Assembly (NCBI GenBank): GCA_009760855.2
Contig: WPIO01000124.1
Span: forward strand, 577,501-641,500
Direction: 5' to 3'
Origin: Cristatella mucedo
Lineage: Eukaryota; Bryozoa; Phylactolaemata; Cristatellidae
Length of the DNA stretch: 64,000 bases
This document shows, piece by piece, positions 35,495 to 47,484 of the stretch. Position numbers and translations under genes: made by a program. The stretch's first letter is position 1; each line of letters starts with the position of its first letter. A model generated the notes under the pieces. The model was given only the letters and a program-made list of their open reading frames with translations. It was not told the DNA's origin and did no database searches.

Positions 35495-36240
35495 AATTGC
35501 CCTGCACGATAAGGTGCTTGCAGTTGGGGCAAAACTCCACAGCCAGGCTTATCTGCAGTGAACATTGCAGTTGCCACTTCTCACTGACAGGCACTGGCTC
35601 CTCATCAAGCCGAATAACGCCTTCAAGGTTTTGTCACTCACTTTTAGGTCCCTCATTCTCATGCTCCAGGCAACTTATCTACTTCCCAACTAAGCTATGC
35701 ATCGTACGACCCACTTATTCTGACTCAAGCCGTTTAGTTGTGCATCAAACCAAACTCAAATCCTTTAGAGACCGGCTCATTAGTTTACTTCCCAAAGCCT
35801 GAAAATCACTCCTGACTCAAGTCAAGATGTCCCATATACAAAAAATAGAATTCACTTGTACAGCACCCTAAGAGAATGTAATCTCTACTCAGGCGCTTCA
35901 TATATGCCACAGGGCTCGAGCGCTCGACCTCGGCCACACGTTGGACAGGGCGAGCACCTTAACCACTGGGCCAAACCAGATAGCCAATGACTTCCCATTT
36001 AAACAGAAGCTAAGAATCAAATGATCCTCACAGCATTTGCTGGGTATGCATGAATTGTCCTTTGCGTATTTACTCGTGCTGACTCTGCACATGCTATCCC
36101 TAACCAGTTGACAGCGTATTTAATTTACATATGTAATTATTTTTTTTTAATTTACAGCATACTTAAATTGCCTAGAAAGATATTTAGTTGTGTGAGGGCA
36201 CTTATTATTCTTATTAATATTATAATAATAACTATTATTA
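35495..36240 (+). mobile_element. LINE family 1 copy interrupted by a SINE
   Basis: The RT C-terminal relic (ggtgcttgcagttggggcaa at 35511 through cttcccaaagcctgaaaa at about 35788) stops at about 35835. It resumes at about 35993 with the 'catttaaa' segment and the 3' UTR, ending with the stem-loop near 36170-36205 and a TTATT tail. A minus-strand SINE A fills the gap. The LINE frame is broken in several places. Confidence 0.8.
35836..35985 (-). mobile_element. SINE family A nested in a LINE
   Basis: This is the best-preserved family A copy. On the minus strand the head reads tggtttggcccagtggttaa, followed by 'cgaggtcgagcgctcgagcc' and 'tgaagcgcctgagtagagat', then the half-stem 'ctcttagggtgctgta' and an A/T-rich tail. 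It splits the LINE between positions equivalent to 11352 and 11364. CCCAT on both sides (35831 and 35994) may be the target-site duplication. Confidence 0.85.
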
Positions 36241-36244
36241 CTAA

Positions 36245-36640
36245 TGTTAACTAGTGCAGACTTTCTCGGTCAGAATATGCATAGCTTTACGGGGTTAACA
36301 AAGAAGCACAGAATGTAAGACCCCCCATGACAGCTGGATGTAGCTCGTGATGTGAGTGAGCCATGCGTGCTTATTACGGAAAGTGATAGCAAGGAGCTGC
36401 CAATCAGTAGGTGACGCTTCTCAACAACCATTGCTGATTGCACAATGCACGCGAGTGCAGCTGCTCCATCTGCACTACATGTACAAGAACATTAGCAACA
36501 CTCCGTGATCGCCAGATATCCAGATACGAATTGGCTAGAGTCAGTGCTCTTTTGTAAGCGGACATGCTCCACCTTGCTGTCAGACACGTGCCAGTGTGAC
36601 GGCAGTAAGCAGAGAGCGTGCTATGCTTTCAGTCACGCTA
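36245..36640. other. No recognised gene
   Basis: Nothing seen except the approach to the minisatellite. Confidence 0.3.
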
Positions 36641-36642
36641 GC

Positions 36643-37012
36643 CCCTTGGTGACACGGCATAGCCATGGTGACACGTTATCCCCTTGGTAATGCATTATTC
36701 TTTTGGTGACACGTTATCCCCTTTGCAACATGATATCCCCTTGGCGACACATTATCCCTTTGGTGACACGATATCCCTTTGGTGACACGATATCACTTTG
36801 GTGACACGATATCACTTTGGTGACACGATATCACTGGTGACACGATATCACTTTGGTGACACGATATCACTGGTGACACGATATCACTTTGGTGACACGT
36901 TATATTCTTGGTGACACGTTATATTCTTGGTGACACGTTGTATTCTTGGTGACACGTTATCCCCTTGGTGACACAGTATCCCCTAGGTGACACGTATTTT
37001 GTTGGTGACACT
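36643..37012. repeat. 19-bp minisatellite, ~19 units
   Basis: The unit is GGTGACACGATATCACTTT, with variants ..GTTATCCCCTT and ..GTTATATTCTT. The central units (about 36775-36895) are nearly identical and carry the GATATC palindrome. Units at both ends are more diverged, as expected when homogenisation is strongest in the middle. Two central units are shortened by deletion of TTT. Confidence 0.95.
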
Positions 37013-37019
37013 TTACATG

Positions 37020-37526
37020 CGCCAACAGCAATCGGCAGAAGCCAATCCTAAACGAATGGGCCAGCAGTACTATCGGTGCTTAAGCATCATGGCCTCAGCA
37101 GCCCTAAGCAGTTGCAACAGCCTCCAACAGCTCTGCTCAGCTGGCTAGCAGCAGTGAGTCCTACCTTGGCTGCCGCCTTCTTTCGCTTCCCGCGGCTCAT
37201 CTGGCTCATCTGCCTCTCCGCTGCCTCTCCGCTGGCGCCACAAGACCAACCGGCGTCACCGCTGCAGCCGCTGCTGCCACTCAGAGCCACCCACACTGTA
37301 AACGGTAGCAAAAAGAAATACAAAGTCCGGATTTCATGAGCGAACGACGAAGCCCGGGTCAGATGATGCAGGACACAGACTGCAGGACCAGCTGTAAGCC
37401 CTGAGCTCTGCCAGTGTGGCGCATGGCCACCCAATGAAGAGGGTTGATGGCAGCGAGAAGAAAGGTAAAGGCAGCGGGCAATTAGTCGTGCTGCCAAAGC
37501 GGGCAATAGGAGAGACAGACAGATAA

Positions 37527-37530
<4 letters not shown>
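37020..37530. other. GC-rich segment, no recognised gene
   Basis: ORFs 37076-37339 (+) and 37087-37668 (-) overlap. The minus frame contains a Lys/Arg-rich run (RGKRKKAAAKVG) but no known domain and runs into the GA tract. Confidence 0.3.
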
Positions 37531-37534
<4 letters not shown>

Positions 37535-37569
<35 letters not shown>

Positions 37570-37705
37570 GAGTGAGAGAAAGAGTTGAGAGAGAGAGACA
37601 GATCGAGACAGAGATAAGGGAGAGACAGAGAGAAAGAGTGACAGAAAGAGACAGACGCAGACAGGCAAAAGAGACAGAAGAGAGAAGAGAGAGTGAGAGA
37701 GGGGG
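37535..37705. repeat. (GA)n purine-rich low-complexity tract
   Basis: AG repeats with GAGACA variants. The Leu/Ser ORFs on the minus strand across it are artefacts. Confidence 0.95.
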
Positions 37706-37824
37706 GAGAAAAAATTTTAACGCTGAACTGCACTGACAACTGCATCCACTTTGAACGTCAATGCAGTCGCTGGGAGTCACGGGTCTGCCTCGTGGAGCTC
37801 ATCTCAGCTCACTTTTATGCCGTT

Positions 37825-37945
37825 GCTAGTGCTGCTGCTGCAGCTGCTGCCAACATCGCAGCTGTTGCCACTGTGGCTGCAGCTGCTGCCGATGCTGCTG
37901 CTGCTGCGGCTGTAGCTGCTGGGACTGCTGCCGGGGGCCAGTGCT
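37825..37945. repeat. Imperfect (GCT)n trinucleotide tract
   Basis: GCTGCTGCTG-type units with substitutions encode poly-alanine in several frames. Such tracts occur in real coding exons, but no flanking domain or convincing splice site supports one here. Confidence 0.85.
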
Positions 37946-37984
37946 GGGGCTGGGCCACTACTGAGGTCGCTTCTGCAGCACAGC

Positions 37985-38545
37985 TATTTTTAAAAATAAT
38001 AAAATATTTGTATAGCACCCTGAGAATCTAAATCTCTTTTTCGAAAATGCGATATAGGAAGCATGAGAAATAGATTAGCAATAACAGGCACGGATTCAGA
38101 ATGAGCACACAAATTGAAATTTATATGGATACAGCAAATACTGTGAGGAACAGGTTAAGCATTTAGCTTCCTTTAAAAAAATCGAGTCTGGGGATGTCGT
38201 AATGTCAGTCTGAAGTGAATTTTAGACTTTGGGACCATGGGAATAGGGTGTGGTCTTTTTGGGATTTGAGCTAGGCATGAGGTACAGCTAAATGATTTGA
38301 GCCCGAGGAGTGTGTGGTACAATGGAAAGCATGATAAGGAAGTATTTAAAACAGATATGGTGAAAGAAAAGAATCAAACGAACTACAAATGAGTGACAGA
38401 ACCTTGAAGTCGATATACTGCTTACTAGAGAGTGTATGCAGATCGGTGAGAAGTGCTATAAAATGTGGTGATTGCACGCTTTTGACACACACAAGCCTGG
38501 CAACTAAGTTTTGCAACATCTGCAAGATTTTTATGGCACACGCAT
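37985..38545 (-). mobile_element. LINE family 1-like, degenerate copy
   Basis: On the minus strand, the terminal stem-loop (tagcaccctgagaatctaa on plus at 38013) and 3' UTR lead to an RT C-terminal relic (LQNLVARLVC, ALLTDLH, KQYIDFKVLSLI) up to about 38545. It is diverged from the main family. Confidence 0.75.
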
Positions 38546-38549
38546 TAAG

Positions 38550-39710
38550 ATCTGCCATTTAAATGAAGAGAGCTGCATGGTAGGGCTGAAGCAGGCTGCT
38601 GGCAGCAGGCCAAACGGAGAGGGGTGTGCCGAGTGGCAACTGAATGGCATGCCTGCCTCTGTAGCGGTCCTAACTTCTGCAGTAGAAAAACGCCTTGGGA
38701 AGCCATGGCAATGTACTTCGTGGAGTGCTGCCACATGCGGCTTGCCTCGGCTGACTATCAGCACCGATTGTGCAGGCTTTCTTGAGAGACGACTAATGCT
38801 AGGGCCACTACCTTTGTGCACCTATGCCATTAACTGCGACGGCTAGTACGACTGACTAGACGCGTTGGAAACAATACTTCGAGCCTACTCGAAGCACATC
38901 AGGTAGATGCGTCGAACGACCACCGGTTAATAACAGCTATTTGGTAGGAAGAAAAGTGCCACTTGCTTTAATAAGGCCCGCGCTATGTTATGAGCAGAAA
39001 TTTCATCCGCTAGGAATATGAAGACAACATATCACCAGCTGATATAACCGTCTGCCGAACAGGACGCACAAATGTTGAACTACAGCAGTCTATTTCCATC
39101 CCACTACAATAAACTATAGAGACAGGCGCAAAAAAGCTTCAGATTTAGAAAGCACAGAGCGGAGTTGCGGGTTCCTTCGTCGCATAAGCTTCGGCACACC
39201 TAACTAGAGCACATGATGACTTCGCAATAACGAAGACATGCGTACCCGAAAGAACGCCGGGCAGCCAGAACACGCCAGCCGTCAATATATATATCGGTAA
39301 CGATAACCTCAACACGATCAAGAAACATCCTAAAACTGTGTTACCTAGAGATTCAAACAGGGCCGTGCAGATTTACGGCAAGAAACCATTCGTAATCCTA
39401 AGCGTATGCTGAGCGCCGGAAGATTCCGTGACAGCGAGCGGAACTAAAGTTCAATCAGAGGTCATAGGACAGATCCGTGGGAGTGGCTACCTGATTCACA
39501 ACCACGACAAACGCGGACTGCCTCAGAGATCCGATCCCCGTTCTAATTACAGTTGGATGGAAACGTTGTCAATGCCAATTCGACACCCAGGCAGCTGCTT
39601 TTAGCGTCGGAGCCTTAGTTTTTCGTGACCATACTTGCACCTAAGCTGTGGTAAAACTGCAAAAAGTTTGCTACACTTCATGCACTGGTTAGGATTCATA
39701 GGGCTTTTAT
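38550..39710. other. No recognised gene
   Basis: Overlapping ORFs at 38511-38846 lie on both strands without motif. Confidence 0.3.
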
Positions 39711-39713
39711 AAT

Positions 39714-41275
39714 CAGAGGCGTAGCAAAGGGTGGGCATGGAGCAGATTTCCCCAGGCGCCAAGGCCAAAGGGGGTGTCAAAGGCAAAATTTATTTTTTTT
39801 TCAAAAACTTTTTTATGTGAGAATACCAATCTTGATTTCAAGCGAGTCCCTTATTCAATGGACTTGGCTATTGCCGGCTGAGCTAGGGGTAGCTTACGCT
39901 CTGGCAGCACACATGCGAAGACACGGAAATACAGGGGGTTTTAACCACCACGTATTTGGTTGGCGCTCGCAGCGAAACAAGCAGACGGCCGTTCACCCCT
40001 CCATCCGCGCTCCAACTGCCCATCCCGTCCGCTCGCCCCATCCTGCCTGCCACAGGCGGGCTGCGTCGCGTCAATGGCAAGCTCGGCCTACGGCTACGCC
40101 GTGTCAAGGGCGTGCCAGCGTGCCGTGGCTGATTACCGACACGCTGTTAAACCGCGCAAGCTAGGTTTACTTAACTGGCTGTGCAACAGCAATGCAGCCG
40201 CCATGTCTAGCCACTTGTCAATGTCCAAAAGAGAATACTGTTGAGAAATGAGAAGGCACTCTTAGTAAGCTAGGATAACTACAGTTTGAAACCGGAAGAA
40301 GTTCATGCTGAACGTCAAAATTCCGTTGTCATTACCTTTATTGGAATAATAGAGAGCACTTACTTATTCTTTTCAAAAACAACTCTGAGGTGGAAAGAAC
40401 TAAAAACAGTCTGTCTTGGCCATCAACGTGACCCTGCAACAAGGTGGAGTGCACGAGTGGAAACTGTGAAATTTATCAATAATGTACTGAACAGCATTGT
40501 AGGTCTTTTGGAGCAACTTTCTAAGGACACAAGTGGAACACTTTGAAACAAGAAGTGAAGCTGGCAGTCTCCTACATTGTATTTTGAAATCTAACTTTTT
40601 GACTCTGTTTTCCTTTTGGAGCAGCATCTTAAAGAGGAATGACCTGGCCCTGGAAAGACTGCAGGATCCCAAGATGAACTTTAAAGACACCTTTTGTGAC
40701 CTCCACTCTCTTGATATTGAGTGGTCAAGACTTCAAGAAGACCTGTGCCAAGAATCACTACTAGATGCCAAAAGGAGCTGTGAATTGTGCGGAGTTTCAG
40801 GTGAACGAAGAATCCGCCGACGGAAACAGATGCCTGGAGAGCTCTCTAAAGATTTTGGTCTCTCGGTTGAGGAGGAGATTTCAAGAATAGTTAAGAACAG
40901 CATAGACTATCTCCGACGAGAAATTACAGCTATGTTTGTCCGGCTCACAGATCTTGATGCCAAATTTGGTTTCTTATTTGAAGCTGAGAAGCCATTGAAG
41001 ACACGTGACCAGACCAAACTCCGCCTGCAATGTCTAGATCTTGGAGGTTTCTGTTGTTCGAACGTTGATGGAATAGAGATATACAGCAAGATATTTGACT
41101 GTAAAATTCTTCTTGCCACACGTCACGACTCGGCACTAAAGGCATTACTGGAACTAGCGTCTTTCATTGTCAGTTACGGAGAAGATGTATTTCCTTACTT
41201 GAGAGTTGCCTTACAAGTTCTGCTCGCCATAGCTTTATCAGTTGCCAGTTGTGATCGTGCCTTTAAAAAGCTGAA
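39714..41275 (+). mobile_element. hAT DNA transposon, 5' end and partial transposase
   Basis: The left terminus appears to be CAGAGGCGTAGCAAAGGG at 39714, typical of hAT elements with CAG-GGCGTAGC termini. The transposase relic follows at 40286-41275. It is cut at 41275 by a LINE 3' end, and no right terminus is certain. A C-run followed by gctgtaggtatgg at 42640-42676 could be a decayed right end. Confidence 0.75.
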
Positions 41276-41312
41276 TAAAAATAATATTTATAATAACAAT
41301 AAATTTGTATAG
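40286..41312 (+). pseudogene. hAT-family transposase (ZMYM1/DUF4371-like), frameshifted
   Basis: This is a cut-and-paste DNA transposase of the hAT superfamily, close to the TTF/DUF4371 proteins often annotated as zinc finger MYM-type 1-like. Two overlapping ORFs (40286-40546, 40533-41312) together cover the middle and C-terminal parts. The first has FFSKTTLRWKELK and a 'TRWSARVETVK' segment, typical of the region before the insertion domain. The second ends with the hAT dimerisation motif LLAIALSVASCDRAFKKLN, then runs into LINE sequence. The change of frame at about 40535-40545 and the lost N-terminal BED/TTF zinc finger show it is inactive. Confidence 0.85.
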
Positions 41313-41485
41313 CGCCCTCAGAGAATTTGATCTCTTTGTAGGCACTCTACATGTGCTGCATAGAAAGCATTACCAAATTATTGATGGTAACAAGCTGCAA
41401 GGCAGCAGGCATAGTGTAAGCAGGTACATGCACACGGAGAAGGAATCACAAAGACGCACCAAATGCTGCAGATAATCCTGTCTTA
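41278..41485 (-). mobile_element. LINE family 1, 3' end inserted at the hAT dimerisation region
   Basis: On plus: an AAT-rich tail at 41279-41305, then the stem-loop (tagcgccctcagagaat at 41310 to gtaggcactctaca at 41338) and an inverted 3' UTR to about 41475. A short direct repeat (cttatcagataatcctg, three units at about 41480-41522) follows. Confidence 0.8.
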
Positions 41486-41539
41486 TCAGATAATCCTGCC
41501 TTATCAGATAATCCTGTCTTATCTGACAGCATCTAAGGG

Positions 41540-42635
41540 GCAAGATTGACTCTGTGGTTTGGCCTTGTCAAGCAAAGACAAAGAAAACTGGACACTATTG
41601 AATTTAAAACTGAAATAGACTATTTTGCCACGTTCAAGGCCAGACAAATTCGCCTAAGTTAAAGCTGCGATAGTTACCATGTACCAGTACTACAGTTAAT
41701 GAAACTGTCTCGACCCGATATGCCCTACTAGCGTGTGCTTCTGTTTGCAACAGTTTTTGACAAGGGGATGGGCGCCATTTTCAGCTTTGTCCCCGTGCGC
41801 AGGAAGGTACGCTTCTATTTTTAATAGATATTTCCTAGGACCAAGTGTACAGAGCATTGCGCATAAGAGCATTGCTCATGGAAAAGCACGCTCGAATGTA
41901 CTAATTCAGCAAGTGCTAAGCTGCAGCCGATCGTTAAAGGAGATAGAAAACGTTTAGGACAACCAACTGAGTAAATACCTATTAGAATAGCGACAAAAAC
42001 TAAGAATCCTTCTTTTGCCATATGCTATAGCTTTAAGCAAAATATCACTTTAATTTTTTCATGACGCATTCTTACACTTAAGCTTCCTTTTCGAAACCAG
42101 TGTCGGTGCAATGACCTCGCGTTGAAGATACACCCAGTTTCGCCACTGCCGGGAATTAATCTTAAAGATGGACAGAGAACAAAATTATTCTTTTAGTGCT
42201 GCAAGCATCATCTTACATTTTCACCGGCAGAATTCACCCAATTTCTGGTGCTTTTGTACGCATGCCGCAGGGCTGCGGCACCATGAACAGCTTACTGCAG
42301 GCGCAGCCAGGCTAAGCCAACGGCTTCCGGCGGAATCTGCTGCTCAGGCACTGTTCGTTTCGACGACTCTTGCATTACTTTCCATATTCAACATCATCAA
42401 AAAAGCTGAATATCCGCCGCCAACTCAGATACAGAAGTGGCTGTCTTTTGCTCTCCGTGCTAGTAATAGAAGGCTCTCCTTTTCTGACTCATCTTGCCTT
42501 TAGCTTTTGCGCCAAAAACAGCATCGGCACCGCTGTTCGTCAGGAGAAATGGCAGCCTGTGCACTGCTTATACCAGCTTGATATTCAATTGTAAGCCTCC
42601 TTCAAGGGTGCACGGAAGGAATAAAGATGTGAAAG
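41540..42635. other. No recognised gene
   Basis: ORFs of up to 111 codons without motif. Confidence 0.3.
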
Positions 42636-42639
42636 CCTC

Positions 42640-42665
42640 CCCACCCCACCCCCCCCCCCCCCCGC
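42640..42665. repeat. Poly-C run
   Basis: C-rich tract with 16 uninterrupted C. See the hAT entry for a possible link. Confidence 0.9.
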
Positions 42666-42669
42666 TGTA

Positions 42670-43620
42670 GGTATGGTTACAGGGGCGGAGCTTATTTGTC
42701 CCAAGGAAAATTACAGCCATCCTCCTTTGCCAAAAACTACCCCTTTGCTATCCTGGAGGGCCGGCTGCCCTTTCCAGGTGTCTACCGTGCTCGCACGGAG
42801 ACGCAACTCAGGTTTGTATGGGCCTATCGGGAGGCACGCCTTGGGCGAGCAGATTTCAACCCTTTCTCCGGAGAAAGACAATGAATTTTATTAAGATGAG
42901 GCTGAAAATTGTTGCCTCTTTTTAGCATAGATTATGCCCCTCTATCTAGCTACGTATTTACGTACGTTTGTAGGCATTCAAGGCGCGCGTTCAGGGTAAG
43001 TTTACAGGAGCGCAATCATTAATCTGAAAGGGGGGTAATCATGTCAGTTTCATCGTTGCTGGGCGTTTCAGCGTTGCCTAAGATTAAGTTATTTTTAAGC
43101 AGGTCTAAAAAGTCGCGCCTGTCTGGCGGCGCACTTGTGGCTGGCAACTTCAGGTTATTCGAGTTGGGTAGCACGTTGCGACAAATGTGACCTGCGGCCT
43201 CCTCGACCGTCCAGAACGCAGATCGCAGCGCTCGTAGCATTGCTGGTCTCAGCCGATGCGCGACGACTAGTGGTGACGCCTGAACCACGTGTGGTTCAGT
43301 GCTAGCGACTTGTGGGCGCGGCGCAATACGCGCACGTAAGCCGACAGTAGCAGGCAGGAACGCGGCAACGACGAAGCGCTCGTACCCTAACGTGGCAATT
43401 CCTAATCCGAGCAACATAGACAAGTCTATTTGACAACAGCGGAGGGTTACTGGCGTCGTTCAACAGCGGCCGCGACGTCCACCAACGGCTCCGTGGCCTA
43501 TAACTCAAGTCAGCTTAAACGTCAAGGCCGAGTTCTTGATCACAACTGCCTGCCTATTTTATGGTGTAGGCTTTTATGCGGCCTCTGCCCATAGGCTATC
43601 GCATTATCGGTTGTTAGCCG
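42670..43620. other. No recognised gene
   Basis: A 134-codon ORF at 43019-43423 (-), Ala/Arg-rich and with no known domain, lies in a GC-richer island (43110-43500). It is not convincing without homology. Confidence 0.3.
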
Positions 43621-43627
43621 TTACAAG

Positions 43628-44050
<423 letters not shown>

Positions 44051-44054
44051 GGGG

Positions 44055-44970
44055 AGTCTATTAATGCTAGTAGATGGCGTTACGTAAGCCCGTCTGGCAG
44101 ATATCCTTCAAGAGGCACAGCTTCGGCTGCTACAAACGGGACATCATTCTCGTTTAAAGAAACTTGAGAATGTTAATAGTAGAAAGGCCAAGGAGGCCTA
44201 CTGGATGATGCGTCTGTGCCGCAAAGCTTTACTGTCTACGTGCTGAGAAACTGAGGGAGCCACTGGGCTAAGTGAGATGATAAACGAACACCTCACGCAG
44301 CGCAGCCTCTGAACTATTGAGTTGCAAATCGGTCTCTTGATATGAGCCTCAGACATGGAATTTCCGAAAGTTTCCATTTTGTTTTGATCAGCTACGAAGA
44401 TTGCTAAATAGAGCCGAACAGTGGGTACTAACCGCACTAAGTACCCTCAGGTTGTCAGCATCCAGAGTTCAGGTCGTTACTGTTTACTCTAGCGTAAGAC
44501 CGCAGCGTGGCTAAACGAGCAGTATCTACTGAGCCTTTAGCGCGCCTCCCCATAATAGGCCTGCCAGAACTCTGTGGTGGCCTCAACGATTTCAAGGAGA
44601 GCTATCAGGCTTAGGATTTTAGCGAATAAAATTATTGTAAATTTAGTACTTACACAGAGGCCTAGAGGCATTGCTGGATTGATAGGTCCAGTGAGCTTTC
44701 TCTGAGGGGTAACCTTGTTTGCATAAGAGAGTTTAGAAAGGCGCCTCGTTCTTTCCGCGTAGTGCACGCTCAGGGCGTGTTTGCCGCTGGACTAGCGTAA
44801 TTGTTTTCTGGGGGATCATATTTTTGGAGTTGCTAAATAACTAACTATTCTTACATAGGTTTAAAGAAGCCTTCTTCAGGCGCTTCAAATAAATAGGCAA
44901 AAATTTCTTATTCATGCGTCCAAAAAGGCTGTCATTGCAAGCCTTGGGCAAGCATCTGAGGCTTTTAAAA
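44055..44970. other. No recognised gene
   Basis: Short ORFs only. Confidence 0.3.
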
Positions 44971-44974
44971 TAAA

Positions 44975-45365
44975 TTATGGAACAGCTAATGTATTGTCCA
45001 TACAGGACCTTGGAGCACGAAGAGGCTGAAACTGTTACGGCAGTTCAGCTAGGTATGAAGGAGCCAAGCCGTGGTGGGCCTTGTGGGTCAGCGTAAGAAC
45101 TTTGCTCTGCATCCGTTGATCAACCGACAGCCATCCTAGCTCTTTTTGTAAAGGAGACACGTGGTCAAACCTCTGGGATTTGCAAACTAGCCTTGCAGCC
45201 AGTGGCCTTGTGGCTTTTTCGGTACCCCAGCCAAAAGGGATTTGCAATAATCTAGCCGAGACAGAATTAAGGAGCTAGTTAATTTTTTTGCAAGCCACCC
45301 TGGAAGACAGCTCCTAATCATAGGTAGGGATCGGGCGTAATGGCTAGCTGTAGAAACAGTAGTCT
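44975..45365 (-). mobile_element. LINE family 2, internal fragment
   Basis: The minus strand matches 30300-30690: the gccttgtgggtcagcgtaag region at 45079 and 'aaggagctagttaa' at about 45272. It keeps a short open frame (LAARLVCKSQRFDHVSP). Both the 3' tail and the 5' part are missing. Confidence 0.85.
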
Positions 45366-45549
45366 GAGCGAACCTTTTAAAATCTAGGTATTTTTCGAAG
45401 ACGAAACATAAATTTCAAGCACTTTGTGATGGTCGCACGAAAGCATCGCCTACTAGAAAAGCAAAGCCTTCTACGCCAGCCATACATACGCCTGGGGTGC
45501 TTTATGAGAAGAAGTTCAGTTTAATCGTCGTTTAGGTTCCAAGAAATTC

Positions 45550-45622
45550 CTTTTTGTCATATGTGAAGCACCTAAATAGTGATTAAGTTCTCTTAGGGCG
45601 CTATGCGAATGAATTATATTAA
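45550..45622 (+). mobile_element. SINE family A tail
   Basis: The stretch catatgtgaagcacctaaat followed by tagtgattaagttctctt and agggcgctatgc matches the 3' half of SINE A with the LINE-type stem-loop. The tRNA head is missing. Confidence 0.65.
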
Positions 45623-45629
45623 AGGCGAG

Positions 45630-46560
45630 GGCCCACCACTGGGTAAAACCAGGGCGGCGGCGGCGGTAGCAGCAGGCAGCCAAGCTTTTGCTTCTTTTTG
45701 CCAAGCTTTTGGAGCTTGGAAAAAAGAAGCATTTGTCTCCGAAGGATTTGAGTTTATTAGAGTTGCTGTACTATGCGACTCTGCTCAAAGGAGCTGGTGA
45801 TGCGAATGGAATCCTGAGAAGATAGATAGCATTTCTAGCAGAGAACCAGTACCAACATAATGTGAAAGGACTTTAAAGTGAGTGCCAGAGTCATATGTGC
45901 TGCCTGATGGGGAGAAAAAACGAAGGTCGAAGAAATGCGGTGGATAATGTGCCATTTGCGACATTCACGACAAATAAGTCAAACTGCCGAGTCGTGTGTC
46001 ATGAACAAGAGAGCAAAAGAAAGAGGTAGAGAGCCGTGAAGTCTAGGCTAGATGACTGTCGCGTGGATTTACTTTGCTTAGGTACCTTAATCTTAATACG
46101 CGAACTTTTTCAATTCCAAGTAGGCAGACTTGGCTTTGAAGCTTTGCGATTATCTAGTGATTAAGGATTTTCTATTGTCTAGGATTATATGTATATTTAT
46201 GATATATTATACCTGTGCATTAGCCTGTCCCAATCGTGAGAGATACTGGGTTTTTTGTAACTACAAAGATAATTGTATCTTACTTCATTTTAGCAAGTGA
46301 GCTTCTATCCAAGTCCAAGCAGCGAGGAAGTTGAGATAATCTGGCGCGCTAGAACGCAGTGAAGAATCAAAGGTATCAAAGGCCGCGGGTCATCTACATA
46401 CTACTAAAGCCTAGATTCTCAGCTGCGATTGCATTGACAATAGAAAGGATATGAATACGGAAAAGAAGTGGGTTTAGAATGTATCCCTGCGTACTCAATA
46501 CTTCAAAGGCAGATGCAATTATTGGGCTATGGCGCCTAAGCTCTCTGAAACGTCTCTCCT
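45630..46560 (-). mobile_element. LINE family 1, degenerate copy
   Basis: The minus strand aligns with 19690-20470 (gacattcacgacaaataagt at 45960; taaagcctagattctcagct at 46404; gtgggtttagaatgtatccc at 46467). All frames are broken. It starts with a short (GGC)n-containing segment near 45654. Confidence 0.7.
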
Positions 46561-46664
46561 AAACATGACCAAAACTATTTATGAATAATGCCAATCCTAG
46601 TAATTTCCAGACGGAAAAGACCCAAGAATTTCTCGGCGATCAATTGAGCCCAACAAGCTAAAGT

Positions 46665-47480
46665 TAGCTGTCTGTTTTCCAGAACGTCAAACTCTCTCAA
46701 CTCTCTTGCAGCTTTAATTGCTGACATTAGCACTTGGATGGTAGCAAACTTCCTCAAACGGAAAAAAACCTTAGCTATTTCTGGGCAAAAGGGCACCCAG
46801 CATATCTCCTTAAATCATGCTTACTAAATCCGTGTATTCTGCTCCGAAGAAGTGATCGTTCACTGAACGACCACATCAGCTTCACAGTCACGTCAGCTCA
46901 TTTTCATCTGCACGACATAGCCAGCCAAGTTTTCTCCAGCTTAGAGGCATGCTTACCACATCCAAGTTGGTCCATGCATTCATGTGACAACCCGAATCGA
47001 CTCCAGCAACTCCGGCCACTTCGCCTGATCTTCCGGCGTGTGAAACAAGGCGCTCGCATTCTTTACAAAACTCGTAAGCAGGGCTTTCTGCTTTCGTCGC
47101 GAGCTTTGAAGTTAAGTTGCCACCTTATTATACTTCTCTTTAACCTAATCTGGTACCCCCATCAAGCAGCGCATTTACTTTAAGGTTTTGTCATTCACTT
47201 GTAGGTCCCTTCATTCTCTTGCTCCAGCCTACCTTTCAGAACTACTCACCTTATCAGGCCAGGCATCGTACCAGCCTCTCCCCCCCGCGACTCAAGTCGA
47301 GTAGCTGCGCCTTAAACCAGCTTCAAATCCTATATAGTGACCGCACCTGTAATTCGTACGCTTCTAAAGCGTTGAGCTCACTACAGGCTGACGTCACGGC
47401 ATGCCCTGACGCGATGGCACATAAATACGAAGCTTAAAAATCGCGTGTTCCGAGCTGCATTTGTTCGGTGCGTTTGACTT
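46665..47480 (+). mobile_element. LINE family 1, degenerate copy, head-to-head with the previous
   Basis: The plus strand encodes DRSLNDHISFTVTSAHFHLH near 46860 (compare LSLDDHISSTVKSAYF). Later parts of the RT C-terminus (ccaggcatcgtacca near 47261, ctcactacaggctgacgtca near 47378) follow. Its 5' side faces the 5' side of the minus-strand copy at 45630-46560. Confidence 0.75.
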
Positions 47481-47484
47481 ATGT

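Noticed and set aside
36643-37012. CRISPR-like array
   Set aside because: The units are contiguous with no unique spacers, and the context is eukaryotic. It is a minisatellite.
37087-37668. 193-codon ORF (-)
   Set aside because: Its N-terminal third is the GA microsatellite. The rest has no recognisable domain and no splice or homology support.
37693-38031. Poly-alanine ORF
   Set aside because: It comes from the imperfect GCT tract and runs into a LINE 3' end.
43019-43423. 134-codon ORF (-)
   Set aside because: It is Ala/Arg-rich, in a GC island, without known domain or splice evidence; mentioned only as part of an unassigned stretch.
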